Positions 43,684 to 53,326 of a stretch of DNA of 64,000 bases are shown in pieces (position 1 is the first letter of the stretch; each line of letters begins with the position of its first letter). The stretch is from the NCBI GenBank assembly GCA_003481775.1, contig QULU01000007.1, forward strand, positions 43,681-107,680, in the 5' to 3' direction. The notes under the pieces were generated by a model, which was given only the letters and a program-made list of their open reading frames with translations, did not search any database and had not been told where the DNA came from. Position numbers and translations under genes: made by a program. This stretch comes from Clostridiaceae bacterium OM02-2AC (GTDB lineage: Bacteria; Bacillota_I; Bacilli_A; Erysipelotrichales; Erysipelotrichaceae).

Positions 43684-44460
43684 ATGACAAAACAGGAACG
43701 GCAGAAAGCGATACTTGCACTTTTACAGGATAAGGGAGAGCTTCATGTACATACGATATGCCGAAGCTTCCACATCGTAGCCATGACTGCACGACGTGAT
43801 CTCATGGAGCTGGAGCAGAAGGGAGCTTTGATTCGGACACATGGCGGTGCCATCGCAAAGGAGAAGAAAACCTTTGACGCACAGACACCGTTTGCAAAGC
43901 GCCGTAAGCTGCATACAAAGCAAAAGCAGGAGATTGCCCGTATTGCGAAAGGCTTTCTGAAGGAGCATGATCGTATTTTTCTTGCCAGCGGTTCTACAAT
44001 GGATATATTCGCTTCTGCCCTTCTGCACAATCTGCCATTAACAATCGTAACTGATGCTGTGAATGTGGCATATGAATTGTATCAGGATTCCAGATTAACC
44101 ATTTTTATGCTCGGTGGTGAGCTGCGCAGCAATTCCCTCACGCTGACCGGTCCGATAGCACAGGCAAATCTGAAGCAATTTCAGCTGTCAAAAGCTTTTT
44201 TAAGTGTGAATGCGATAGATGAAAAGGGAAACCTGTATACTGACAGTGTGGTGGAAAGCGGTCTGCTGGAAACACTGTTCTCTATTGTGGAGGAGGTCTA
44301 TGTCCTCTGTGATTCCAGTAAGCTGAACAGCCGTGATTTCATTGCAATATCTCATGAACAGAGCTATACGCTTATCACAGATCAGGACGCGGATGAAAGT
44401 CTGCTGGAGGCTTATCGGCAAAATGGTATCCGCGTGGTGAAAGCTGCGCCACAAATTTAA
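43684..44460 (+). CDS. DeoR-family regulator of the rhaD unit
   Basis: A 258-aa regulator: DeoR HTH (QKAILALLQDKGELHVHTIC, then MTARRDLMELEQKGALIRTHGGA) and a C-terminal isomerase-like sugar-phosphate sensor with FLASGSTMDIFASALL, VTDAVNVAYEL, and VLCDSSKLNSRDF. ATG 43684 follows AGGTGAT. It is divergent from the dehydrogenase-rhaD pair and the shared inverted repeats suggest it represses that pair and itself until a sugar phosphate binds. Confidence 0.85.
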   Translation: MTKQERQKAILALLQDKGELHVHTICRSFHIVAMTARRDLMELEQKGALIRTHGGAIAKEKKTFDAQTPFAKRRKLHTKQKQEIARIAKGFLKEHDRIFLASGSTMDIFASALLHNLPLTIVTDAVNVAYELYQDSRLTIFMLGGELRSNSLTLTGPIAQANLKQFQLSKAFLSVNAIDEKGNLYTDSVVESGLLETLFSIVEEVYVLCDSSKLNSRDFIAISHEQSYTLITDQDADESLLEAYRQNGIRVVKAAPQI

Positions 44461-44594
44461 TTTTATAAACGCAGATTTTATTGTTATGCATAATTTTACA
44501 ATTAGCCTGAAAAATGAGGAGAACCCGTTTTTTCATGATATAATACTAGATATAGTTCTAATCACTGAACAGAAAATAGGGAGGAAATGATGTT

Positions 44595-45059
44595 ATGAAA
44601 AAAAAGCTTTTACCATGTGCTGCACTTATGACAGCCTGTCTTGCCGTATCCATGCCGATCGGTGCAAAAGAAAATCCGGAGCCATGGAGCAATACCATGT
44701 CACAATCGGAAGAACATGTAATTAAGGAAACCGGAATTGATAAGCGCTTTGATATCGGTAAAACCGTATCCGTAAAGCTGGATAGTGCATATGTGACAAA
44801 GGACACAAAGGTTCAACTGACAGAAAATTCACTTTACAAAAAGGTTGGGAAACTGATTCCTGCACCTTTCCACTTTCGCAGTGTTACCATAACCAAAAAA
44901 TCGGGAGAGCTTATAGAATTTCCGGAAACACTGCAATTTCAGGAAAACAGCGGCTCCTTATCCCTGCATGGTCAGCTGCAATGTATCGAAATAAACCGTA
45001 TGGATATAACGGGGGATACGATGGCTGCGACCTATACAGGAGTTCTGCTGGCAGAATAA
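44595..45059 (+). CDS. Small secreted protein, unknown function
   Basis: A 154-aa protein after GGGAGGA, with signal peptide (LLPCAALMTACLAVSMPIGA). The mature part is charged and beta-rich (RFDIGKTVSVKLDSAYVTKDTKV, SVTITKKSGELIEFPETLQF). It stands alone between the DeoR gene and a terminator, with no recognised family or motif. Confidence 0.6.
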   Translation: MKKKLLPCAALMTACLAVSMPIGAKENPEPWSNTMSQSEEHVIKETGIDKRFDIGKTVSVKLDSAYVTKDTKVQLTENSLYKKVGKLIPAPFHFRSVTITKKSGELIEFPETLQFQENSGSLSLHGQLQCIEINRMDITGDTMAATYTGVLLAE

Positions 45060-45069
45060 AATAAATATC

Positions 45070-45094
45070 CACCAGCGAAAGCTGGTGTTTTTTT
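45070..45094 (+). terminator. Terminator of the 154-aa secreted protein gene
   Basis: CACCAGC-GAAA-GCTGGTG followed by seven T, 10 bp after the stop codon. Confidence 0.85.
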
Positions 45095-45345
45095 CGTTGA
45101 AGCCATACTGATATCCGTAGGGATTTCACTTTTTTTATGCTGTTTTTTAACAGCTCTATTATTCTTCTTTTACCAAACCATAAGCCCTGCAATTTATATA
45201 ATGATTTTATTTTCATTATAGTTAAAAAAACTTTCAGATGCGTATACCAGCTCCTCTGAAAGCTTTTTATATTGTGTATGATACTTTATTCATGAGCCCT
45301 TTTACGCATGGCAGTACGTTCCTACCGTTTCCTGCAAAGAGCTGT

Positions 45346-47403
45346 TTATAAAATGGATTCATATTCATAAAATATCTGGTATACTTCCTCTGCGGTTTTC
45401 GCCTTTCTGATATTCTCACAGAAATCCGCTTTCGATAACAGATTCATTAAATGAAACATAGCCTTCAAATGCGAGTCCTTATCTATCGTAGACAGGCAGC
45501 ATACAAAATCCACCGGATCATAGAACTGCGAGTGAAACGGTACCGGATGCTTCAGCCGAATCAGCTGCATCCCCAGCTTCTTTCCACCGACATCCGGCGA
45601 TTCATGCGGTAAGGCAAAGCCCTGTGCCAGTACGATATACGGTCCCATTGTTTCAATATTGCGAATCATTTGCGTAATATACTGTTCACTCAGATAGTCC
45701 TGTTCCAGCAAGGGCTGCGCACTTCTTCTGACAGCCTCCTTCCAGTCTGCACATTCCACATCCACCTCGATATGTCCGGCAAGCAGCTCGCGAAGTGTTG
45801 CCTTGTCACTAGGGGCGATGGGAAAGAAATGCGACTGCAGATCCCGAATAATATTCTTATAGATTTCATCCTTATCCAGCGGACTGATGGCGATGGAATT
45901 CGCAATCAATGTCTGTAAACGCTGAAAGTTTGGGTTGGAATTCACGCGATGCATATCGCTTTTTAACGTTTCCAGCTTTTCTCCTAACAAAATACAATCC
46001 TCATCACTCAGATATGGATGCAGGATGATGGTTTCACAGCGCTCCTCCTTCAGCGGTACGGTCGAAATAATCAAGTCGATTCCTGTAACATCATAATTAG
46101 CAAGCGCATGTACCGGCAAAACATCTGCCACATAAAACTGAAAGTATTTTTTTAACCGACTTAACAGCAGCTGTGAGGTACCCACTCCGGAATTACATAC
46201 AAGTAGAATCGTGAATTGCGAGCCCTGATAACGGTTGCGCTCCATTGCCGCACATACATGTATCGTAATATAGGCAATTTCCTCACTGGTGATTGCTCTT
46301 TGTACAAAAGCCTCCAGCGGCTGTAGATTTTTCTCGATTGCTGCGACAACCTCCGGATTCTTCTTCACGATTTCATACAAAAGCTCATTGTCACTGTCAT
46401 AGCCCATATCCAGATCCTTAAATGTAGATTGCAGATGATTGGTCAGATTCTGATAAAACTGAAAATCATTGCGCAGGTCAATATTTAAATCGCTGGCAAC
46501 AGCATCAATAAACTGCTTGGAAATGACCTGGATCTGCATAATCTTCTCATCTGCATCATTGCGTTTGAGATAATGCATATTATACAGAATATCCGCCAGT
46601 AAATATTCCTCCTGCAGTCGATGCTCCATACCGAAATAATCCTCCATCTTGTTCATTAGATGGTTTGCCATTTTCTGCGTGGATACATGCTGGGAGACGT
46701 AATCGATTTCCACAAACCGGTGTTTATGATAGCGCTCAATCGTAAGCATCAGATACTGGCGCAGGTCTTCAAAGGAACCGTCTGTTAAAAATCGGCTGCT
46801 TGATAATTCTGCATCCTTAATCATACGCTTCAGACTTTCCAAATCCTGCAAAGACATCATATTCTTATATTCTGTTGAGCGAAACTGCTGTACATATGGC
46901 ATACGCAGCAGATGCATCAATAAAATTCTGCGGCTGCTCTCCCTGCCCTGAATACGCAAGCCCCTGCGCAGAGATACAATTTCCAGATCATGCTTCTGTA
47001 AGCTTTTACGAACCTCATCCACATCATGAATCACAGTGGAACGGGATACGAAAAGAATATCCGCAAGCTGCTGCAGCGTCACATGCTCACTCGTATTCGC
47101 AATCAGATACAGAATCATATGCATGCGCTCCTCCTTGCTCAGCTTGAAGGAATAAAAATCATTCTGTCCCAGCAGGGAGCGGATGGCATCGGTATCCTTT
47201 TGCAACTCGATGATTCCATGCTCACAAAGCTGAATCGGCTTCTGCTTGTTTTCCAGAAGAAAATCCGTGATTCCCTCCAGATCATAGCGAATCGTTCGTT
47301 CCGATACCTTGAATTTTTCAATCAGATCATTAATGGTACAGGTTTCCTGATAATCCCGCTTTTCCATGATCCAGAAAATGATTTCTCTTGCACGTTTGTT
47401 CAT
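45346..47403 (-). CDS. PRD/BglG-family PTS-responsive regulator (MtlR/LicR-like)
   Basis: A 685-aa multidomain regulator. Order: two HTH regions (TCTINDLIEKFKVSERTIRYDL near 20-42, and VTLQQLADILFVSRSTVIHDVDE near 98-120); two PRDs (phosphorylatable His near 222 and in YITIHVCAAMERNR near 380); a PTS EIIB-like domain with LLVCNSGVGTSQLLLSRL (Cys near 405); and a PTS EIIA2 domain at the C-terminus with GFALPHESPDVGG (His). Such proteins activate a PTS operon when phosphorylated or dephosphorylated by PTS components. No PTS gene is adjacent, so the target, perhaps the PTS operon at 27.4-32.5 kb, is inferred only. Confidence 0.85.
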   Translation of the reverse strand: MNKRAREIIFWIMEKRDYQETCTINDLIEKFKVSERTIRYDLEGITDFLLENKQKPIQLCEHGIIELQKDTDAIRSLLGQNDFYSFKLSKEERMHMILYLIANTSEHVTLQQLADILFVSRSTVIHDVDEVRKSLQKHDLEIVSLRRGLRIQGRESSRRILLMHLLRMPYVQQFRSTEYKNMMSLQDLESLKRMIKDAELSSSRFLTDGSFEDLRQYLMLTIERYHKHRFVEIDYVSQHVSTQKMANHLMNKMEDYFGMEHRLQEEYLLADILYNMHYLKRNDADEKIMQIQVISKQFIDAVASDLNIDLRNDFQFYQNLTNHLQSTFKDLDMGYDSDNELLYEIVKKNPEVVAAIEKNLQPLEAFVQRAITSEEIAYITIHVCAAMERNRYQGSQFTILLVCNSGVGTSQLLLSRLKKYFQFYVADVLPVHALANYDVTGIDLIISTVPLKEERCETIILHPYLSDEDCILLGEKLETLKSDMHRVNSNPNFQRLQTLIANSIAISPLDKDEIYKNIIRDLQSHFFPIAPSDKATLRELLAGHIEVDVECADWKEAVRRSAQPLLEQDYLSEQYITQMIRNIETMGPYIVLAQGFALPHESPDVGGKKLGMQLIRLKHPVPFHSQFYDPVDFVCCLSTIDKDSHLKAMFHLMNLLSKADFCENIRKAKTAEEVYQIFYEYESIL

Positions 47404-47545
47404 AAGCTATCTACCTCACCATATATCATATAGAAAATATTGTAAAAAGCAAAGGTTAATTTTCTGCAAAAGACTCCGCAAGAAGTTGATCCGCTGACAG
47501 CCCTTTCCTGTCGTATAATGGAAGCATAAAGTGAGGTCGATCATC

Positions 47546-48424
47546 ATGCAATTTAAAACCTATGTTCAGAAGAACAAGCCGGTCTACATGTATATTCACG
47601 GAGAATGTCTGTCCGCCTTCAGCTTTCAGGAGGAAATACGGGAACTAAAAAAAGACTATACGCTGGTTATCCCGATACTGGATGGCCATGGCAGTGAAGC
47701 ACATAAGCCTTTTATCAGCATACAGCAGTGTGCAACAGAGCTTCTTGCCTACATTCAGGATACCTACGACGGACATATTCAGGTTTTATCCGGATTTTCA
47801 CTGGGCGCGCAGATTGCCGTTACCATGCTGTCCATGAAGCCGGATCTATGCGCATATGCCATGATTGAAAGCGCAATGATGCAGCCGGTGAAGCTGCAGA
47901 GCTGGAGTGCCTATGCCGGTATTTACGCCAATCCGCTTGCAAGAAAAAAATGGTTCAATAAATTCATGTACTACACGGTGTTCAATGATGATTATGCCTT
48001 TGATGATTATTATCGTAATTATCAGGCAATGACGAAGGAAAACCTGAAGCGTATACTGGACGCAGTCAGCTCCTTTCAGCTGCCTGAGAATCTGGATCAG
48101 GTCACCTGCAAAACAGCCATTCTTGTAGGTCAGCGGGAAAAGAAGAGTATGAAAAAAAGTGCCGATCTTCTGAAGGAGGCACTGAGCAACGCACAGATTT
48201 TCATGCTGATGAATTATACACACGGGGATTTCAGTATGGGCAATCCAAGAGAATACCTGCGTTTCGTCAAAAGCTGGATACAGAATAAGGATATCCAGCA
48301 AAAGCGTAAGGTTCGCAAACAGAAGGAACAGCAGGAAGGGGAATACATGCCGAACTGGAAGCATCTCGTGAATAAGATCAAGGATAAAAAAGCAAAGAAA
48401 AAGCTGCAAAAGGCAGGCTCTTAA
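47546..48424 (+). CDS. Alpha/beta-hydrolase
   Basis: A 292-aa alpha/beta-hydrolase: N-terminal VYMYIHGECLSAF (oxyanion strand), LSGFSLGAQIAV with the GxSxG nucleophile elbow (Ser near 90), and C-terminal FMLMNYTHGDFSMGN carrying the catalytic His. The C-terminus is strongly basic (KDKKAKKKLQKAGS) and could bind nucleic acid or membrane. ATG 47546 follows GTGAGGT. Divergent from the PRD regulator. Esterase or lipase activity is expected; substrate unknown. Confidence 0.75.
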   Translation: MQFKTYVQKNKPVYMYIHGECLSAFSFQEEIRELKKDYTLVIPILDGHGSEAHKPFISIQQCATELLAYIQDTYDGHIQVLSGFSLGAQIAVTMLSMKPDLCAYAMIESAMMQPVKLQSWSAYAGIYANPLARKKWFNKFMYYTVFNDDYAFDDYYRNYQAMTKENLKRILDAVSSFQLPENLDQVTCKTAILVGQREKKSMKKSADLLKEALSNAQIFMLMNYTHGDFSMGNPREYLRFVKSWIQNKDIQQKRKVRKQKEQQEGEYMPNWKHLVNKIKDKKAKKKLQKAGS

Positions 48425-48430
48425 AATAGA

Positions 48431-48580
48431 AAAAAAGCTTATCCATGTTTTCATAGGTTCTTTCTACTTTAGGGTAGATGTATAAAAAAGATTTCAGATC
48501 TATTGAAGAATACAGTAGATTTGAAATTTTTTATTCGCCCGAAATCGAGTAAGGACCGTTTTCATATAGGATAAGCTTTT
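48431..48580. repeat. 12-bp inverted repeat flanking a bidirectional terminator
   Basis: AAAAGCTTATCC and its inverted copy GGATAAGCTTTT bracket a 130-bp segment that contains the terminator at 48484-48533. The layout resembles a small MITE-like element, but no target duplication was identified. Confidence 0.35.
48484..48533. terminator. Bidirectional terminator between hydrolase and lipoprotein
   Basis: AGATTTCAGATCTATTG opposite CAGTAGATTTGAAAT, with A-rich and T-rich flanks on both strands; serves the two convergent genes. Confidence 0.7.
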
Positions 48581-48594
48581 CTTATGATTAAGCT

Positions 48595-49038
48595 TTATAC
48601 ATCCTGCAGTTGCACAAGAAGATGCCAGTCGATGTTCTCGCTATCACTATGAATACGATAGGCAAGCAGACTCTTTTTCAAAATGTCCGAATCACTGCTT
48701 ACAGCACTCAAAAGAAGTGCTTCACTTTGAAAGACAATATCTCCATCTTTTTTCTGAAATGAAATCTTCACAGCTTGATCATACTGCGGCTCACCTGCTG
48801 CATTCAAAAGCTCTCCCATAACAATCAGGTCCTCAGGAACAGATGCAAGCTTTACAGTAATATCCGTATCCATTGATGAAACCTTCAATATTTTGTCATC
48901 CTTCAACAGCTTTGAAAATTCACTTTCCTCCAGAATTTGTTCCTGATCAGCAGCGATTGCTTTATTCTCGGCCTTCCTGCATCCGGTGAAGCTGCCCAGA
49001 CAGAGAAACGCAAGACATAGAAGCAGTATTTTTTTCAT
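48595..49038 (-). CDS. Lipoprotein, unknown function
   Basis: A 147-aa lipoprotein with lipobox SFTGC (Cys20). Mature part: DITVKLASVPEDLIVMGELLNAAGEPQ and DGDIVFQSEALLLSAVSSDSDILKK, beta-strand rich, like a small domain for ligand or stress sensing. It stands next to and divergent from the OmpR-type two-component operon, so it could be an accessory or target of that system, but no signature supports this. Confidence 0.65.
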   Translation of the reverse strand: MKKILLLCLAFLCLGSFTGCRKAENKAIAADQEQILEESEFSKLLKDDKILKVSSMDTDITVKLASVPEDLIVMGELLNAAGEPQYDQAVKISFQKKDGDIVFQSEALLLSAVSSDSDILKKSLLAYRIHSDSENIDWHLLVQLQDV

Positions 49039-49270
49039 ACGGAACCCCTCCGTTCTTGTCTATGTGTATCGTAACATAGGGAACAGCGATTGTCCACTCT
49101 TCATGGGATTGTCTGTTTGTATAGAACTGATCAGCAGTTGAAGCAATGCCTGGTGCATGCATACATAATACTACAGACCTGCAAGATTCTATACTTTCTA
49201 TTAACACTGTCGTTTTCCCTTGCTTTTCATGATGAATTCCTACATAATGAACATGCAAAGGGGTGGTAAC

Positions 49271-50782
49271 ATGCGATATAGAGATATATCCATACGTAAA
49301 AAAATACTGCTTTCCAATTTTCTGATGGTTCTCATTCCCATCATTTTTGTATGCTTCATCCTGTTTTCCCTGCTGCTGGGATTTTCCTTTGTGACGCACT
49401 CCCCGGCTGCACTGATTCGCAATGTCCTGTTAAACACCTCAAACTACGGACCTACACTGCTGATCAAAACAATGAATGACGAGCTGGCAGGCAGTGAGCA
49501 TATCACGGAGGAAGCCGAGCGTATTCTCGCACAGCTCGAAAAGTCAGGTCTTCATATTTTTGTGGAAGAAATCGATGATAAAAAAGATGAAATCCTATAC
49601 CACAGCGCCGGCAGTAACCGCGATACCATGCAGCGCGAATTTGAAAGCATAGCCGCTGTGAAGCAGTACGAGCTTCCTTATATTATATGGAATGCAAACG
49701 GCATGGCATATCAGGCAGAGCTGAAAAATGCTGCGGATAAAACCCTGCGTATTACATTTTCCGGCAAGGATTTGAGCTTTCCTGAGGATTCCTATGAATC
49801 CTGGGAGCATACCAAGCTGATGATTAAAATCATGATTGTCGCAACCGGTGTATTCATGGTATTATTCATTGTAGCGCTGGGTGCCGTTTTAACCAGAAAG
49901 CTGGCACAGCATATCCTGATTCCACTGTATGACCTGAATCAGGCAACCAGTGAAATACGAAGCGGCAATCTGCAGCAGGAGATAATGGTTGAAAAAGAGG
50001 ATGAAATCGGTGAGCTGTGCTCTAATTTTGAAGCGATGCGCAAGCAGCTCATCGAATCGGAACAGCTGCGGTCCCAATATGATTTGAATCGCAAGGAGCT
50101 GATCGCCGGCATCTCCCACGACCTTTCCACACCGCTTACCTCCATGCAGGGGTACGTGAACGGTCTATTGGATGGAATTGCGGATACTCCGGAAAAACAA
50201 CAGCACTATCTGCATATCATACAAGAGAAGACAAATGCGATGAATGCGCTGGTGGAAAGTCTCTTTCTCTTATCCAAGCTGGATCTGGGACAGGTGCCGT
50301 TTCATGATGAATGTGTAAATCTATCAGACTTTTTACAGGACTGGTATCAGGAATGTGCTTCCCGCTATGACCATGCAGTTGTGAACTTTCATAACAATGC
50401 CCCTCATATGGTACAGGTTTTAATGGATCGCACACATTTCATTAGAGTATTAGACAATCTGTGTCAGAATAGTATAAAATATAGAAGTGCGGATCCGGTG
50501 CACATTGATGTCACACTGGAATGCGATAAGCAGGAATGCATTCTCACATTTCAGGACAATGGAATCGGAATCGACCCATCTCAGGCACCAAGATTGTTTG
50601 ACAGCTTCTATCGCAGCGATCCTGCAAGAAGCTCCAAGGTGAAGGGAAACGGACTGGGTCTTTCCATTACCAAACAAATCATAACCCAGATGAAGGGTGA
50701 TATAAGCGCCAGCGGAGAATTGAACAAGGGTCTTTGTATCACGATTAGACTACCGCTTTTACAAGGAGGAACAACGCTATGA
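49271..50782 (+). CDS. HAMP-domain sensor histidine kinase
   Basis: A 503-aa kinase. TM1 (ILLSNFLMVLIPIIFVCFIL), an extracytoplasmic sensor domain (residues ~55-185), TM2 (IMIVATGVFMVLFIVALGAVL), HAMP, then DHp LIAGISHDLSTPLTSMQGYV (phospho-His) and HATPase with NLCQNSIKYRS, DNGIGIDPSQ, and GNGLGLSITK. ATG 49271 is chosen for GGGGTGG 5 nt upstream. Its stop overlaps the start of the response regulator by 4 bp (ATGA). An OmpR-type two-component system of the VanS/CssS class; the signal is unknown. Confidence 0.9.
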   Translation: MRYRDISIRKKILLSNFLMVLIPIIFVCFILFSLLLGFSFVTHSPAALIRNVLLNTSNYGPTLLIKTMNDELAGSEHITEEAERILAQLEKSGLHIFVEEIDDKKDEILYHSAGSNRDTMQREFESIAAVKQYELPYIIWNANGMAYQAELKNAADKTLRITFSGKDLSFPEDSYESWEHTKLMIKIMIVATGVFMVLFIVALGAVLTRKLAQHILIPLYDLNQATSEIRSGNLQQEIMVEKEDEIGELCSNFEAMRKQLIESEQLRSQYDLNRKELIAGISHDLSTPLTSMQGYVNGLLDGIADTPEKQQHYLHIIQEKTNAMNALVESLFLLSKLDLGQVPFHDECVNLSDFLQDWYQECASRYDHAVVNFHNNAPHMVQVLMDRTHFIRVLDNLCQNSIKYRSADPVHIDVTLECDKQECILTFQDNGIGIDPSQAPRLFDSFYRSDPARSSKVKGNGLGLSITKQIITQMKGDISASGELNKGLCITIRLPLLQGGTTL

Positions 50783-51471
50783 AACGAATATTGATTATAG
50801 AGGATGACAGAGCGATTGCAGAGCTGGAACGGGATTATCTGGAAGCGAATGACTATGAGGTTGAAATCTGCGAGGATGGAGAAAGCGGATTGAAACGCGC
50901 GTTGCAGGAGGATTTTGCTTTGATTCTGCTGGATGTCATGCTGCCGAAGGAGGACGGCTTTCAGGTATGCCGCAATCTGAGAGCATCAAAAAATGTACCG
51001 ATCATTCTGGTATCAGCCAAGCGTGAGGATATGGATAAAATCCGAGGTTTGGGTCTTGGTGCCAATGATTACATCGTAAAGCCGTTCAATCCAAGCGAAT
51101 TGATTGCAAGAGTGAAATCACAAATCGCCAACTATGAACGGCTGACACAGGGAGCACAGAAGAAAGAGAATCTGCTGCAAATCGAAAATCTGATGATTGA
51201 TTTAAACTCCCATGAGGTTTTTTTGGACGGTGAGTCTCTCGTTCTTCCAAACAAAGAATTTGAGCTGCTTGTATTCCTGGCGAAGAATCCGAATATCGTT
51301 TTCAGCAAGGATCAGCTGTTTGAGAAAATATGGGGTCTGGATGCTATCGGTGAAATCTCTACCGTTACCGTACACATCAATCGGATCCGTGAGAAAATTG
51401 AAAAGGACAGCGCCAATCCAAAGTTTATCGAAACCGTATGGGGAAGCGGCTATCGGTTCCGCAAATATTAA
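50779..51471 (+). CDS. OmpR-family response regulator
   Basis: A 230-aa response regulator: IEDDRAIAELE acidic pair, phospho-Asp in FALILLDVMLPKEDGF, conserved Thr/Ser replaced-region VSAKREDMDK, Lys in YIVKPFNPSE, then winged-helix DNA-binding domain with LVLPNKEFELLVFLAKNPN, DAIGEISTVTVHINRIREKIE and VWGSGYRF. It overlaps the kinase gene by 4 bp and completes the pair. Confidence 0.9.
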   Translation: MKRILIIEDDRAIAELERDYLEANDYEVEICEDGESGLKRALQEDFALILLDVMLPKEDGFQVCRNLRASKNVPIILVSAKREDMDKIRGLGLGANDYIVKPFNPSELIARVKSQIANYERLTQGAQKKENLLQIENLMIDLNSHEVFLDGESLVLPNKEFELLVFLAKNPNIVFSKDQLFEKIWGLDAIGEISTVTVHINRIREKIEKDSANPKFIETVWGSGYRFRKY

Positions 51472-51513
51472 ACGCACACGAAAGAATTATCAAAGCGAAG
51501 CTAGTTATGAAGA

Positions 51514-51572
51514 TAAAAAAATAGGGATTTCCAAAGCGATCGTACTCATCAATCGCCGGATTCCCTTTTTTA
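51514..51572 (+). terminator. Terminator of the two-component operon
   Basis: AGGGATTTCC opposite GGATTCCCT with a T run on the plus strand. Imperfect stem, long loop. Confidence 0.5.
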
Positions 51573-51659
51573 TTACAAGCAAGCATAGCCATATTCCCTA
51601 TAGATACCGCCCTATTACAATATAACCATGCTTTACCTACCTTCCTCCTGCTGTTTAGC

Positions 51660-52021
51660 AAAGAGGCTTATGTTCCTTGATGAACCATTCTTAAAAAAGT
51701 CCGACGCAGCTTATATAGCGTAAAAATGGATTACCGACAGCGAGTGCTTGAGATGCCTATACAACAGGATATAAACACCGATTTGAAAAAATCCTGCATA
51801 CCGATACGTCATCCAGTGAACCTACACGCACAGCTTACGATGCCTTAAACCCGAAGGTCAAAGATGATGCAGGAATCATTCACATAGACAGAGGTATTGT
51901 ACAATCTTTTTCAACAAGATCGCCAAGGTATATGTGTCTCATAAGCCATAAAAATGAGTATCAAAGCTATAAAACACTTCAACACTCGTTTGTTTTAAGG
52001 CCCTAACCTCTATCCTAGCCT
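51660..52021. other. Gene-free stretch with decayed coding remnants
   Basis: Short plus-strand frames such as GYKHRFEKILHTDTSSSE and KVKDDAGIIHIDRGIVQ look like protein but are interrupted. They may belong to a lost gene; the family was not identified. Confidence 0.3.
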
Positions 52022-53326
52022 TTATTTTTTCAGAATCAGATCAATCTTTGTCTGCAGGGTATTGATGCTTGTCTTGATATCCTCATCTGTCCCCAGCAGT
52101 CTTCGTATCTCACTATCCGCAACGGAGATCACCTGATCATAATCGGTAAACTTGGTATTCGGAATTGCATGCTCCATCGTATCATTAAAGAAATCCATAT
52201 TGAAGGTGGAATCTCCCGGGGCATCCTTTAATAAATACTCCATTACCTGTTTTGAGCCCGTGATATCCTTTAAAACAGAAACGCCCTGTGAATATTTAAA
52301 AATATCCTTCTGTGCCGTCGTATCATAACACAGTGATTTCAGGAATTCCCATGCCAGCTTCTTATGCGAGCTGCTTGCACTGATCCCCATACTCAGCGTA
52401 TCCAGCTGTGACACGTTATCCCCCTTTGGTCCCGCAGGCATCGGTATGCAGTCCCATTCAAAATTTGTATATTTCTTCACACGCCATGGATACGGCTTGT
52501 AGGTTCTGTATTCGCTGAATTTCATTGGACAAAAGGCAACCATCCCCTTATCAAACATGGCACTGTTCACACTCTGCCCCTTATTCAGCTCCTCCAGCTT
52601 TCTCGTAAACTCCACAGCCTCATACACCTTGTTGTTGGCAAGGGTTGCACTTGTTCCACTGGCATTGAAAATTGTCGCATCATTGGAGGCAAGCGCATTC
52701 TGCCATCCATAGCCGTAAACACCAAAGGTATCCAGAGAACCGTCATGGTCCGAATCCAGCGTTACCTTTTCACAGATTGCATAGAAATCATCCCATGTCC
52801 AGTTATTATCCGGCAAAGCAATACCGAACTTATCCAGCAGCGTCTTATTCACATACATCATGGTTGGAACACTTTCATATGGCAGGGCATACTGCTTTCC
52901 ATCCATCTGTCCGCTTTTCAATGCCGGTGTAAAATAGTTTTTCACTGTAAGCTCTTCATCGCGCTGTATGTAGGAGTCCAGCTCCTCCAGCATTCCGATA
53001 TCCGCAAAGGTATACAGATCGTCAGACAGTACCATGTATACATCCGGCAAATCACCTTCCAATGCCTGCTGAGAAAGCCATTCGGAGTAGTCCGCCTTTT
53101 GCAGACCGCTCACATATTCCACCCGCACATTCGGATGTGCCTTTTCAAAGCGTTCAATGGCCTGATCGATAATTTTATAGCTGTCGCCGTTGGGAACATC
53201 CCAGTTGCTTCCGGCAAACATGCCGAATTTCAGGACTACTGTTTTCTGCTGCATATAGGAGAACCATCCGATACCGCCGATACACAGCAACAGCAACACC
53301 AGGGTAATCAACAGCCGCCGCTTCAT
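52022..53326 (-). CDS. Family 1 extracellular solute-binding protein
   Basis: A 434-aa sugar-binding protein with an N-terminal TM anchor (LLITLVLLLLCIGGIGWFSYM; no proper lipobox because Leu, not Gly/Ala, precedes the Cys). LKFGMFAGSNWDVPNGDSYK, IERFEKAHPNVRVEYVSGL, LPDVYMVLSDDLYTFADIG and YALPYESVPTMMYVNKTLLDKFG are typical of ABC sugar-binding proteins. It overlaps the response regulator gene by 4 bp at the end of a four-gene signalling unit, with no ABC permease nearby. It may therefore feed ligand to the sensor system rather than to a transporter. Confidence 0.85.
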   Translation of the reverse strand: MKRRLLITLVLLLLCIGGIGWFSYMQQKTVVLKFGMFAGSNWDVPNGDSYKIIDQAIERFEKAHPNVRVEYVSGLQKADYSEWLSQQALEGDLPDVYMVLSDDLYTFADIGMLEELDSYIQRDEELTVKNYFTPALKSGQMDGKQYALPYESVPTMMYVNKTLLDKFGIALPDNNWTWDDFYAICEKVTLDSDHDGSLDTFGVYGYGWQNALASNDATIFNASGTSATLANNKVYEAVEFTRKLEELNKGQSVNSAMFDKGMVAFCPMKFSEYRTYKPYPWRVKKYTNFEWDCIPMPAGPKGDNVSQLDTLSMGISASSSHKKLAWEFLKSLCYDTTAQKDIFKYSQGVSVLKDITGSKQVMEYLLKDAPGDSTFNMDFFNDTMEHAIPNTKFTDYDQVISVADSEIRRLLGTDEDIKTSINTLQTKIDLILKK

